Shown in pieces: positions 26,654 through 35,516 of a stretch of DNA of 64,000 nt (its first letter is position 1; each line of letters begins with the position of its first letter). The stretch lies in NCBI RefSeq assembly GCF_042468235.1, contig NZ_CP170386.1:682001-746000 (forward strand). Direction: 5' to 3'. Below the pieces are notes generated by a model. That model worked only from the letters and a program-made list of their open reading frames with translations, did not search any database and was not told the origin of the DNA. The DNA is from Lonepinella sp042468235 (lineage in GTDB: Bacteria; Pseudomonadota; Gammaproteobacteria; Enterobacterales; Pasteurellaceae). Both the position numbers and the translations under genes were made by a program.

Positions 26654-27304
26654 ATGAAACTTTATGTTTACGATCACTGCCCTTATTGTGTACGTGCCAG
26701 AATGATTTTTGGTTTTAAACAGCTTCCAGTTGAATTGGTTTATATTCAAAATGATGATGAAGCCACACCAGTGGGATTAATTGGTAAAAAAGCCGTCCCT
26801 ATTTTGTTAAAAGATGATGGTTCTGCCATGCCAGAAAGTTTAGATATTGTGCGTTATGTGGATCAACATTATGCTGAAAAATGCTTGTCTGATCAGGTTC
26901 GTCCCGAATTAGAAAGCATGATTAAACAAATCGGAAGCTATTATAATCATCTTCTTTTGCCACGTTTTGTGCGGTTAGGTTTACCAGAATATAAAACGCA
27001 AAGTGCATTAGATTATTTCGTTAATAAGAAATCGGCATCGATCGGTGATTTTACTGAAAATTTGGCTCAAACGGAGCAATATTTAGCAAGATTACAACAA
27101 GATTTGCCTATGCTTGAAACCTTGATTTTGGCAGAAGATAAAGCCAATGGTCAGCAACTATCTATTGAAGATATTATGTTATTCCCGATGTTGCGTAATT
27201 TAACTTGTGTGAAAGGGTTGAAATTCCCAGCTCACATTGAAAACTATGTGAACCGTATGGCGAAATTAACTGGTATTGCACTTTATACGAATAAAGCTAT
27301 TTAA
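26654..27304 (+). CDS. grxB: Glutaredoxin 2
   Basis: This atypical, GST-like glutaredoxin has 216 residues. The redox motif CPYC is at residues 9-12 (YDHCPYCVRARMIFG), followed by KKAVPILLKDDGSAMPESLDIV, the glutathione-binding cis-Pro and TxES region, and an all-helical C-terminal domain. It follows truC by 27 nt with AAAGGAG upstream of the ATG. Confidence 0.95.
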   Translation: MKLYVYDHCPYCVRARMIFGFKQLPVELVYIQNDDEATPVGLIGKKAVPILLKDDGSAMPESLDIVRYVDQHYAEKCLSDQVRPELESMIKQIGSYYNHLLLPRFVRLGLPEYKTQSALDYFVNKKSASIGDFTENLAQTEQYLARLQQDLPMLETLILAEDKANGQQLSIEDIMLFPMLRNLTCVKGLKFPAHIENYVNRMAKLTGIALYTNKAI

Positions 27305-27311
27305 AAAAACG

Positions 27312-27351
27312 AAAAAACACCACACTTTTTGATAAACTGCGGTGTTTTTTT
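27312..27351 (+). terminator. Terminator after grxB
   Basis: AAAAAACACC and GGTGTTTTTT form a 10-bp stem with a T-run. The arms contain imperfect uptake-signal sequences (ACCACACTT, CTGCGGT), suggesting a decayed inverted pair. It also suits the convergent gene on the minus strand. Confidence 0.85.
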
Positions 27352-27361
27352 ATCCAATTTT

Positions 27362-28219
27362 CTACAAAATCAATTCCAAAAACCGTTTGGTTAATTCCAC
27401 ATAATGCCCTTTAAAGCGATGACTGAAATTAAGCAAATAGTAAAGCTGATAAATCGGTTTGCGTTCAATATAATCCTCTGTTAGTGGATAAGTGCGGTGA
27501 TAATTTTGATAAAATTCATCAGGAAATGGCTCGAATAATTCGGTAAAAGCCAGATCACATTCACGGTCACCCCAGTAACAAGCAGGGTCGTAACAATAAA
27601 TTTTATGATTAAATGAACCGCAGTTTTCAATCCATAGATTGCCATGCAATAAAGATGGCGTTGGTTTATGTTTGGCAAGTCGGGCTGCCACCACGGCAAC
27701 AATTTCTTCAATATTACCGAAATTTATACCCCGTTCTTTACAGAGTTGTAATTGCCAGCCGATTCGTTGATCCGCAAAAAAAGTTGCCCAGTTAGTTCGC
27801 CATTCGTTCGGTTGATAAACAGAACCGAGCCAAGTATCAAAATCTAAACCATAGCCCTCAAGTCCTTTAATTTGGTGTAATTTCGCTAATGCGATACCAA
27901 ACTCTGCAAATTCTTCAGGGCTAGGCGTTTCTAATTGCAAGGCTTCAAGCAATAAAAAACTATGATTTTGCGAACAACCTACACCGTAAACTTTAGGTAG
28001 GTCAATGGTATGCGTTTTGGTTAATAATTCAATTTGATCGGCTTCAGCTCGAAACATGGAACGATAGGTTTTATCGTTAGTCTTGACAAAAACAGGTTGT
28101 ATGCCATCATCAATTAACCAAGATTCGTGCATTTCACCCGTATGCACTTTATCTTTTTCTTTGATGGAATAGTAGGCACCAAATTGATCCGCTAATACTT
28201 GAGAAACTGATTTCCACAT
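27362..28219 (-). CDS. Fructosamine-kinase family protein with an altered catalytic site
   Basis: This 285-residue protein of the fructosamine-3-kinase/YniA family normally phosphorylates sugars attached to protein amines, leading to deglycation. Family blocks are visible (FVKTN near 44-48, ACYWGDRECDLAFTELFEPFP, YQLYYLLNFSHRF). The catalytic loop, HGDLW in E. coli YniA as I recall it, reads HGNLW here (Asn194, codon AAT), so the usual catalytic Asp is missing. The metal-binding Asp of CYWGDRE remains. It may be a poor kinase or a pseudokinase. Confidence 0.85.
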   Translation of the reverse strand: MWKSVSQVLADQFGAYYSIKEKDKVHTGEMHESWLIDDGIQPVFVKTNDKTYRSMFRAEADQIELLTKTHTIDLPKVYGVGCSQNHSFLLLEALQLETPSPEEFAEFGIALAKLHQIKGLEGYGLDFDTWLGSVYQPNEWRTNWATFFADQRIGWQLQLCKERGINFGNIEEIVAVVAARLAKHKPTPSLLHGNLWIENCGSFNHKIYCYDPACYWGDRECDLAFTELFEPFPDEFYQNYHRTYPLTEDYIERKPIYQLYYLLNFSHRFKGHYVELTKRFLELIL

Positions 28220-28311
28220 AGCTACTCCCTAAATTACCTCTGAAACTAACTTAATCATAAACTTATTTTCATGAATAATCTGTGACGAATATCAAATTTT
28301 TAAAAAATTAT

Positions 28312-28320
28312 GCTAAAATT
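28312..28320 (+). promoter_or_regulatory. Candidate thrS promoter (extended -10)
   Basis: TGCTAAAAT is an extended -10 element (TG-N-TAAAAT). No good -35 is visible. It would start transcription just before the array of hairpins, giving a leader of about 215 nt. Confidence 0.45.
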
Positions 28321-28325
28321 ACTCA

Positions 28326-28396
28326 CAATCCTTAATAGGATTGCTCGGGGCTTTGCCCCCGTTGCAAGCAACGTTCAAAATTCCTGTCGGAATTTT
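28326..28396 (+). other. Four back-to-back short hairpins in the thrS leader
   Basis: CAATCC/GGATTG (28326-28343), GGGGC/GCCCC (28347-28359), GTTGC/GCAAC (28361-28372) and AAAATTCC/GGAATTTT (28377-28396) follow one another almost without spacing. They precede the thrS operator proper. Their function is unknown. Confidence 0.6.
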
Positions 28397-28398
28397 GT

Positions 28399-28543
28399 CA
28401 CCGCACTTTTTGGCTATACAACGTAGGTATGGCACAAAGTGCGGTGCTTTTTAATGAAATTTTTTATTTTAACTCAACTTAATTTAACGTAAATGCAACA
28501 AGTCGCCTTTCGTATGGGCGACCACTGTAAACAAGGATACAAA
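28399..28543 (+). promoter_or_regulatory. thrS translational operator with two tRNA-Thr anticodon-like stem-loops
   Basis: Proximal arm: stem 28502-28508 with 28516-28522 and a 7-nt loop TTCGTAT, with CGT in the anticodon position after a U33 equivalent. It sits just before the AAGGA of thrS. Distal arm: stem 28413-28419 with 28427-28433 and loop AACGTAG, again CGT in loop positions 3-5, nested in an outer helix made of an inverted uptake-signal pair (28399-28409 with 28436-28446). The AU-rich segment between them is unstructured. The plan matches the E. coli thrS operator, where threonyl-tRNA synthetase binds two anticodon-like hairpins and blocks its own translation. The outer helix ends in CTTTTTAA and could also terminate transcription. 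Confidence 0.8.
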
Positions 28544-30475
28544 ATGCCTATTATTACTTTACCAGACGGTTCACAACGTCAATTCGATCACCCTGTTTCT
28601 GTTTTAGAAGTAGCACAAAATATTGGGGCAGGTCTTGCCAAAGCTACCATTGCAGGGCGTGTTAATGGCGAGCGTAAAGACGCTTGCGATATGATTTCAG
28701 AAGACAGCAAATTAGAGATTATCACCGCCAAAGACGAAGACGGTTTGGAAATTATCCGCCATTCCACAGCTCACTTATTGGGACATGCGATTAAACAATT
28801 ATTCCCCGATGTCAAAATGGCGATCGGTCCCACCATTGAAAACGGCTTTTATTATGATGTGGATTTAGATCGTTCATTAACTCAAGAAGATATTGATGCG
28901 TTGGAAAAACGTATGCTTGAATTGGCGAAAACCAATTATGATGTGGTGAAAAAGCCCGTTTCGTGGCAAGAAGCACGAGATACTTTTGAGAGCCGTGGCG
29001 AGCCGTACAAAATGGCGATTTTAGACGAAAACATTGAACGCACCGCCACGCCAGCCTTATATCATCACCAAGAATATATTGATATGTGCCGTGGACCGCA
29101 CGTGCCGAATATGCGTTTTTGCCAACATTTTAAATTAATGAAAGTGGCGGGGGCATACTGGCGTGGTGACAGCAAAAATAAAATGTTGCAACGGATTTAC
29201 GGCACTGCATGGGCGGATAAAAAACAATTAAATGAATATTTAACTCGTCTTGAAGAAGCAGCAAAACGTGACCACCGTAAAATCGGCAAAGCCTTAGATT
29301 TATATCACATGCAAGAAGAAGCACCGGGTTTGGTGTTCTGGCATAATGACGGCTGGACGATTTTCCGTGAATTGGAAACCTTTGTGCGTACCAAACTCAA
29401 ACAGTACGATTATCAAGAAGTGAAAGGTCCGTTTATGATGGACAGAGTGCTTTGGGAACGTACAGGTCACTGGCAAAACTACGGCGATTTAATGTTCACC
29501 ACCCAATCGGAAAACCGTGAATATGCGATTAAACCGATGAACTGCCCGGGTCACGTGCAGATTTTCAACCAAGGCTTGAAATCGTACCGTGATTTACCGA
29601 TTCGTATGGCGGAATTTGGTTCATGCCACCGTAATGAGCCGTCAGGTTCCTTGCACGGTTTAATGCGTGTACGTGGCTTTACCCAAGATGATGCACACAT
29701 TTTCTGTACCGAAGAACAAATTGAAAGCGAAGTCACCAGTTGTATTAAAATGGTTTACGATATTTACAGCACCTTTGGTTTTACCAATATCGCCGTGAAA
29801 TTATCTACTCGTCCAGAAAGTCGTATCGGTTCTGATGAAATGTGGGATCGTGCCGAAGAAGGTTTAGCCAATGCGTTACGTCACAATGGTCTTGAATATG
29901 AAATTCAAGAGGGCGAGGGTGCATTTTACGGTCCGAAAATCGAATTTGCCTTGCGTGACTGCTTAGGTCGTGAATGGCAATGCGGTACGATTCAGCTAGA
30001 CTTCGCCTTACCGGGTCGCTTAAATGCCTCTTATGTGGCAGAAGACAACGACCGCCGTACCCCTGTGATGATCCACCGTGCGATCTTAGGTTCAATCGAA
30101 CGCTTTATCGGCATTATCACCGAAGAATACGCAGGTTTCTTCCCTGCATGGTTAGCCCCTGTGCAAGCGGTAGTGATGAATATCACCGACAGCCAAGCGG
30201 ACTATGTTCAAGCCGTAACGAAAAAACTTTCCGATGCTGGCTTACGTGTGAAATCCGATCTGCGTAACGAAAAAGTCGGTTTCAAAATCCGTGAACACAC
30301 CTTACGCCGTGTGCCGTATATGCTGGTTTGTGGTGATAAAGAAATCGCTGAAAATAAAATTGCAGTGAGAACTCGCAAAGGGGCGGATTTAGGCACTTAT
30401 GATATTGATGAATTTGTGCAAATTTTGAAAGCACAAGTTCGGGGACGGGAATTGAAGTTGCTGGGTGAAGAATAA
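28544..30475 (+). CDS. thrS: Threonyl-tRNA synthetase
   Basis: This class II synthetase of 643 residues has an N-terminal TGS domain (about 1-62, MPIITLPDGSQRQFDHPVS), an editing domain (about 63-225, with HSTAHLLGHAI), a catalytic core and an anticodon-binding domain from about 540. Zinc ligands are visible in MNCPGHVQIF and in downstream His residues. ATG 28544, with AAGGA 6 nt upstream, is the true start. The same frame is open from ATG 28493, but that part is the operator, not protein. Confidence 0.97.
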   Translation: MPIITLPDGSQRQFDHPVSVLEVAQNIGAGLAKATIAGRVNGERKDACDMISEDSKLEIITAKDEDGLEIIRHSTAHLLGHAIKQLFPDVKMAIGPTIENGFYYDVDLDRSLTQEDIDALEKRMLELAKTNYDVVKKPVSWQEARDTFESRGEPYKMAILDENIERTATPALYHHQEYIDMCRGPHVPNMRFCQHFKLMKVAGAYWRGDSKNKMLQRIYGTAWADKKQLNEYLTRLEEAAKRDHRKIGKALDLYHMQEEAPGLVFWHNDGWTIFRELETFVRTKLKQYDYQEVKGPFMMDRVLWERTGHWQNYGDLMFTTQSENREYAIKPMNCPGHVQIFNQGLKSYRDLPIRMAEFGSCHRNEPSGSLHGLMRVRGFTQDDAHIFCTEEQIESEVTSCIKMVYDIYSTFGFTNIAVKLSTRPESRIGSDEMWDRAEEGLANALRHNGLEYEIQEGEGAFYGPKIEFALRDCLGREWQCGTIQLDFALPGRLNASYVAEDNDRRTPVMIHRAILGSIERFIGIITEEYAGFFPAWLAPVQAVVMNITDSQADYVQAVTKKLSDAGLRVKSDLRNEKVGFKIREHTLRRVPYMLVCGDKEIAENKIAVRTRKGADLGTYDIDEFVQILKAQVRGRELKLLGEE

Positions 30476-30505
30476 ATCTAGCTTATTGACTTTATTTGAT
30501 TTATA

Positions 30506-30532
30506 GGGCGTATTGGATACGCCCTTATTTTA
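30506..30532 (+). terminator. thrS terminator
   Basis: GGGCGTAT (30506-30513) pairs perfectly with ATACGCCC (30517-30524) over a 3-nt loop and is followed by TTATTTTA. Confidence 0.88.
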
Positions 30533-30565
30533 CCTTTGTTTTAAATTACGGTACTCTTTATTTTT

Positions 30566-30595
30566 AGCCGTCTAAACGTCTAAAATTTCTTGACA
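30566..30595 (+). promoter_or_regulatory. Tandem MetJ boxes and -35 element of metX
   Basis: AGCCGTCT (30566-30573) and AAACGTCT (30574-30581) are two contiguous 8-mers, each matching the met box AGACGTCT at 6-7 positions. A perfect -35 TTGACA (30590-30595) follows 9 bp later. MetJ with S-adenosylmethionine would repress the promoter. This is known for E. coli met genes and inferred here. Confidence 0.8.
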
Positions 30596-30663
30596 ATCGA
30601 CATTATCCTAGGTAGTTTATAACTCATCGTAAAAATCTTTATCCCCGAACAACAGGATAATCA

Positions 30664-31782
30664 ATGGCAGTACAAAAAATTACCTTATTTGAGCAGGAAC
30701 CGCTAGATCTTGTGCTAGGTGGGAAACTTGATCATATTGAAGTGGCTTACCAAACTTATGGCGAGTTGAATACGGATAAGAGTAATGTCGTTTTATTATG
30801 TCACGCTTTAACTGGGGATGCCGAACCTTATTCTACAGAACCAAATAGTACAGGCTGGTGGCAGAATTTTATGGGTAAAGGGTTGGCTTTTGATACGGAT
30901 AAATATTTTTTTATTTGCTCAAATGTGTTGGGTGGGTGTAAAGGCACAACAGGTCCTGTGTCTATTAATCCAAAAACAAGTAAACCCTATGGTAGCCAAT
31001 TTCCCAATGTGATTGTACAAGACTTGGTTCGGGTACAAAAAGCACTGTTAGATGCTTTACAAATTTCCCATTTACATGCTGTCGTTGGCGGTTCTTTTGG
31101 TGGTATGCAAGCGACCCAATGGGCGATTTATTATCCTGATTTTGTGGATAATGTGGTTAATCTTTGTTCTTCTTTAACCTTTAGTGCGGAAGCCATTGGA
31201 TTTAATCACGTTATGCGTCAAGCGATTCTGAATGATCCCAATTTTAATGGTGGGGACTATTATGACGGCGAACCACCAGCCAAAGGATTAGCTATTGCCC
31301 GAATGTTAGGCATGTTGACCTATCGTACGGATATTCAGTTAGCCAAAGCCTTTGGGCGAGCTACCAAAGCGGAGGGACAATATTGGGGCGATTGGTTTCA
31401 GGTGGAAAGTTATTTAACCTATCAAGGTCAGAAATTTCTTGATCGTTTTGATGCCAACAGTTATTTGCATTTATTGCGAGCGTTGGATTTATATGATCCA
31501 GCGGTAGGTTTTGACAATATTAAAACTGCCTTGGCACGGATTAAGGCTCGTTATACTCTCGTTGCAGTGACCAATGATCAGCTTTTTAAAATTAATGATT
31601 TGCGTAAAAGCAAAGCATTATTAGAACAAAGTCAGGTAAATTTGCAATATTTTGAATTTGCATCGGATTATGGACATGATGCGTTTTTAGTGGATTATGA
31701 TATTTTTGAAAGCAAGATTCGGGCAGGTTTGGAAAATGCCAATACTCCCCCAGCTAGTACAATGATTGATTTTATGATATAA
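30664..31782 (+). CDS. metX: Homoserine O-acetyltransferase
   Basis: This alpha/beta-hydrolase-fold enzyme acetylates homoserine with acetyl-CoA, committing it to methionine. It has 372 residues. The nucleophile elbow is VVGGSFGGMQATQWA (Ser), LCHALTGDAEP lies near the oxyanion hole, and the late catalytic pair is in TNDQLFKI (Asp) and DYGHDAFLVD (His). The MetJ boxes upstream agree with the assignment. Confidence 0.95.
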   Translation: MAVQKITLFEQEPLDLVLGGKLDHIEVAYQTYGELNTDKSNVVLLCHALTGDAEPYSTEPNSTGWWQNFMGKGLAFDTDKYFFICSNVLGGCKGTTGPVSINPKTSKPYGSQFPNVIVQDLVRVQKALLDALQISHLHAVVGGSFGGMQATQWAIYYPDFVDNVVNLCSSLTFSAEAIGFNHVMRQAILNDPNFNGGDYYDGEPPAKGLAIARMLGMLTYRTDIQLAKAFGRATKAEGQYWGDWFQVESYLTYQGQKFLDRFDANSYLHLLRALDLYDPAVGFDNIKTALARIKARYTLVAVTNDQLFKINDLRKSKALLEQSQVNLQYFEFASDYGHDAFLVDYDIFESKIRAGLENANTPPASTMIDFMI

Positions 31783-31784
31783 CT

Positions 31785-31812
31785 AGGCTAACAGTAGTTA
31801 GCCTTTATTTTT
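31785..31812 (+). terminator. metX terminator
   Basis: AGGCTAAC and GTTAGCCT form an 8-bp stem with a 4-nt loop followed by TTATTTTT. It ends 12 nt before the recB start, so recB needs a promoter inside metX or readthrough. Confidence 0.85.
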
Positions 31813-31823
31813 GGAAAAAAACG

Positions 31824-34800
31824 ATGCCAAAAGCTACCGCACTTAACGCCAATTCAACCCCTTTAACCCACACCACGTTAATAGAAGCCTCCGCAGGGAC
31901 AGGCAAAACCTACACCATGGCGAGCCTGTATATTCGTTTATTACTTCAAGCTGGAGAAAATAATTTTTCTCGTCCCTTATCGGTAGAAGAAATTCTGGTA
32001 GTTACTTTTACTGAAGCATCTACTCAAGAACTTAAAGAACGTATTCGTCAGCGGATTCATCTTTGTAAAAAACAACTTGAGCAATATCGGGAAACACAAG
32101 ATAAAAAGGCATTTGCAGATAATCAACCATTAGCGGAATTAGTGGATTATATTGATGATATTGACTTAGCCGTTCAACGTTTGCGTTTAGCGGAACAGAA
32201 TATGGATTTGGCAGCGATTTATACTATTCATAGCTTTTGTCGTCGAGTATTAACCCAATATGCGTTTTATTCAGGGATTCATTTTGAATTGGAATTAGTC
32301 AAAGATGAAACGGAATTATTAAAACGCTTTGCCAATGAATTTTGGCGTGAACATTTTTATTCATTGCCTTACGAAAGTACAGATTTTATTCACCGTTGGT
32401 TAGGTTCTCCGTCAGCGGTTTTAAATCATATTCGTCAATATGTGAGTGGTGATCCGTTAAAAGCCGCAATAAATTCACCGCAGTTACTGGAGCATGATTT
32501 AAGTGAATTTTTACAGCAATATGTACAAAATGGACTACAGCAAATTCAGCAATTAAAACAACAATGGCAAGAAAGTGCGGTGGAAATTCGTCAATTAATT
32601 GATGATGCGAAAGAAGAAGGACGAATAAAATCAACGTCTTTTCGACAAGATCATGTAGCAAGTCGTTTTGCTAAAATTAATGCTTGGGCGGAGAATCCCT
32701 ATCAATTTTCTTTGCCTGAACCCTTAACGGATTATTTTTCACAGCAATTATTTAATAGCAAATATTTAGGTAAACAACGAGATAATCCAATTTCCCATGC
32801 TTTGTTTCGTTTGGTTGATGAAGTGAATACCATTGATTTTGCTTTGTATCATAATATCGTGCTATATCATTATATGCAGGCATTGAATGAAAAGATGATC
32901 ACATATAAATTAGATCACGCAGAAAAGAGTTTTGATGATTTATTACGTTTATTGCGTGATGCGTTATATGCCGAACAGGGGAATGAATTGGCTCATCGAA
33001 TTCGTTCGCAATATCCATTTGCGATGATTGATGAGTTTCAGGATACCGATAATCGCCAATATCAAATTTTTGAGAAAATTTATCAAGCACAACCAAACTG
33101 TGGTTTTATTATGATTGGCGATCCGAAACAGGCTATTTATAAATTCCGTGGGGCGGATATTTTTACCTATTTACGAGCCAGTCAACAAGCCAAGCAATCT
33201 TTTACCTTAGAAAATAATTATCGTTCTAGTGGAGCGTTAATTCAGGCAGTAAATGGTATTTTTAATTTTGCCGAATCTTTTCTATATGCAGATATTCCTT
33301 TCCAATCGGTTAAGGCTGGCAGTAAACAGGCTGAATTTTTGATTGGGGAGAAAAAGCAAGCACCATTGGTATTTTATTTAGGTGAACAGTTAAATGATAA
33401 AAATAAATTGCTCAAAGGCGAAACTCAACAGCTATTTGCTGAAACCTGTGCAAATTCTATTTATCAATGGTTAAAAAGTGTTGGAAAAAACACCGCGGTT
33501 TTTGCCAAAGATGAGCAACGTGAAATCGTACAAGATAATGATATTGCGGTGCTGGTGGAAAGTTGGCGAGAAGCCGAGTTAATTCAACAAAGTTTACGCA
33601 AACGGGGAATTGCTTCGGTTTATTTGTCGGATAAAAGCAATGTATTTGATAGTGATGAAGCGAAAGAATTAGCCTATATTTTACGAGCTTGTTTAAATCC
33701 ATTGAATACCAAAGCAATTTTAAATGCCTTGGCAACCAGTTTATTTGCTTTTACTGCAGCGGAAATTAATCAAATTAAACAACAAGATAGTCTGCTTGAA
33801 CAATGGGTAAGTCGATTTGAAAATTATCAACGCCGTTGGTTGCGTCATGGTGTGTTGGCAATGTTGTACCAACTCTTTTTACAAGTAGATGAACATCAGC
33901 CTTGTATGTTAGAGCGAATGAAAGCCATGCAAAATGGTGAACGCCGTATTACCAATTTATTACATTTGAGTGAATTATTACAACAAGCCAGCCCAACCCA
34001 AGAAAGCGAAACCAGTTTATTGCGTTGGTTTGAGTTACAGATTCAAAATAAACAGGATCGTGATGATGAGCAACAATTACGGCTAGAAAGTGAAAATCAG
34101 TTGGTGAAGATTGTTACCATTCATAAATCCAAAGGGCTGGAATATGGCTTAGTGTGGTTGCCTTTTATTGCGTTTTCTACGCTTAAATCCGATGCCATAA
34201 GCACTTATCATGATGAACGAGATAAGCAGCAATATTGGGATATTGAGTCACAATATTCTGCGTTAACCGTGCAGGAAAGTATGGCAGAAAAAATGCGATT
34301 GCTTTATGTGGCATTAACTCGGGCGAAATATCAGGTCAATATCACCTTACCGCTACATTTGCAAGGTGAGTGGACGGCTATTGGGTATGCGTTAACACAA
34401 GGTAAGATCGGTTTAAATGAAAAAATGCAGAATGTTTATGATAGCCAAGCATTATTAACGGATTTGCAACAAAAATGGGGGCATGAAAGTTTAACCATTG
34501 AGCCTATTTTAAATACGGATATTGTTGTAGAAGATCGGAATAAAGCACAAAACGCTACCGTAGCACCACTAAAAGCATCGGAATTTGAGCAAAACATTGA
34601 ACGTGATTGGACATTATCGAGCTTTACTGGCTTAATGCAAAATCATCAACAAAATAAACAAAAACCTTGGTGGCAACCGCAAATCCAAATGTTAGATGAA
34701 AGTGCGGTAGAAAATAGTCGAGTTTTTGATGCGGCTAAAGATAACGATCAGTTGGCACAAAGTAATATAGCGTTGAAGCAAACTTCATTAGTCGATTGGC

Positions 34801-35516
34801 AAGATTATCCGACAGCACATTCCCCCGTGGATTTTCCCCATGGTTCTCAAGTCGGAACCTTGTTACATTCGCTGTTGGAAAAAATAACCTTTAATCAGCC
34901 AGTTAATCCTGAGCTAATAGCAAAATATTGCCAACAATTAGGTTTAGATGAAAGTTGGCAACAACCTTTTATGCAATGGATTAATCATATTTTACAGACA
35001 CCGTTATTAGAAAATGGGCTATACCTTGCTCAATTACCTGTCAAAGATTGTTTAAAAGAAATGCAATTCTATTTTAATTTACACCGCACTTTTGATGTGA
35101 ATAAGTTTAATAGCTTGTTAAAAGCTTATCATCATTACTGGCAGGAACCTTGGCAATTCGATCAAATTCAGGGTATGTTGCGGGGGTTTATTGACTTGGT
35201 GTTTCGTTATCAAGGCAAATACTATATTGTGGATTATAAATCGAATTTGCTGGGGAAATCACCGCAAAATTATCAACCAGATGAATTGGTTAAAACCATG
35301 CAAAATGAACATTATGATTTGCAGTATTTACTTTATACTTTGGCACTAGATCGTTATTTACGCTTGCGAGATCCTGCTTATAGCTATGAAAGCCATTTTG
35401 GTGGAGTGGTTTATACTTTCTTGCGTGGTATGAATGGTGAAATGCAATCAGGGGTATTTTTTGATCGTCCCGAAGCGGAATTGATTGCCAATTTGGAGAA
35501 CTTATTTAATGCTTAA
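31824..35516 (+). CDS. recB: Exodeoxyribonuclease V subunit RecB
   Basis: This is the 3'-5' helicase and nuclease subunit of RecBCD, which processes double-strand ends. It has 1230 residues. Helicase motifs are EASAGTGKTYT (about 22), DEFQDTDNRQYQIF, GDPKQAIYKFRGADIF, LENNYRS, TIHKSKGLEY and LYVALTRAKYQV. The C-terminal nuclease domain has GFIDLVFRYQGKYYIVDYKSN, with the catalytic Asp and DYK. The extreme N-terminus carries an uptake signal translated as TALNA. recD follows with an 8-nt overlap. recC is not in this window. Confidence 0.96.
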   Translation: MPKATALNANSTPLTHTTLIEASAGTGKTYTMASLYIRLLLQAGENNFSRPLSVEEILVVTFTEASTQELKERIRQRIHLCKKQLEQYRETQDKKAFADNQPLAELVDYIDDIDLAVQRLRLAEQNMDLAAIYTIHSFCRRVLTQYAFYSGIHFELELVKDETELLKRFANEFWREHFYSLPYESTDFIHRWLGSPSAVLNHIRQYVSGDPLKAAINSPQLLEHDLSEFLQQYVQNGLQQIQQLKQQWQESAVEIRQLIDDAKEEGRIKSTSFRQDHVASRFAKINAWAENPYQFSLPEPLTDYFSQQLFNSKYLGKQRDNPISHALFRLVDEVNTIDFALYHNIVLYHYMQALNEKMITYKLDHAEKSFDDLLRLLRDALYAEQGNELAHRIRSQYPFAMIDEFQDTDNRQYQIFEKIYQAQPNCGFIMIGDPKQAIYKFRGADIFTYLRASQQAKQSFTLENNYRSSGALIQAVNGIFNFAESFLYADIPFQSVKAGSKQAEFLIGEKKQAPLVFYLGEQLNDKNKLLKGETQQLFAETCANSIYQWLKSVGKNTAVFAKDEQREIVQDNDIAVLVESWREAELIQQSLRKRGIASVYLSDKSNVFDSDEAKELAYILRACLNPLNTKAILNALATSLFAFTAAEINQIKQQDSLLEQWVSRFENYQRRWLRHGVLAMLYQLFLQVDEHQPCMLERMKAMQNGERRITNLLHLSELLQQASPTQESETSLLRWFELQIQNKQDRDDEQQLRLESENQLVKIVTIHKSKGLEYGLVWLPFIAFSTLKSDAISTYHDERDKQQYWDIESQYSALTVQESMAEKMRLLYVALTRAKYQVNITLPLHLQGEWTAIGYALTQGKIGLNEKMQNVYDSQALLTDLQQKWGHESLTIEPILNTDIVVEDRNKAQNATVAPLKASEFEQNIERDWTLSSFTGLMQNHQQNKQKPWWQPQIQMLDESAVENSRVFDAAKDNDQLAQSNIALKQTSLVDWQDYPTAHSPVDFPHGSQVGTLLHSLLEKITFNQPVNPELIAKYCQQLGLDESWQQPFMQWINHILQTPLLENGLYLAQLPVKDCLKEMQFYFNLHRTFDVNKFNSLLKAYHHYWQEPWQFDQIQGMLRGFIDLVFRYQGKYYIVDYKSNLLGKSPQNYQPDELVKTMQNEHYDLQYLLYTLALDRYLRLRDPAYSYESHFGGVVYTFLRGMNGEMQSGVFFDRPEAELIANLENLFNA

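Noticed and set aside
28493..28543. N-terminal extension of ThrS starting at ATG 28493
   Set aside because: The segment forms the anticodon-like operator hairpin, and the next ATG (28544) has the ribosome-binding site and matches the family start.
29805..30095. Long reverse-strand open frame inside thrS
   Set aside because: It is a shadow frame of a strongly coding gene with no ribosome-binding site, homology or neighbouring context.
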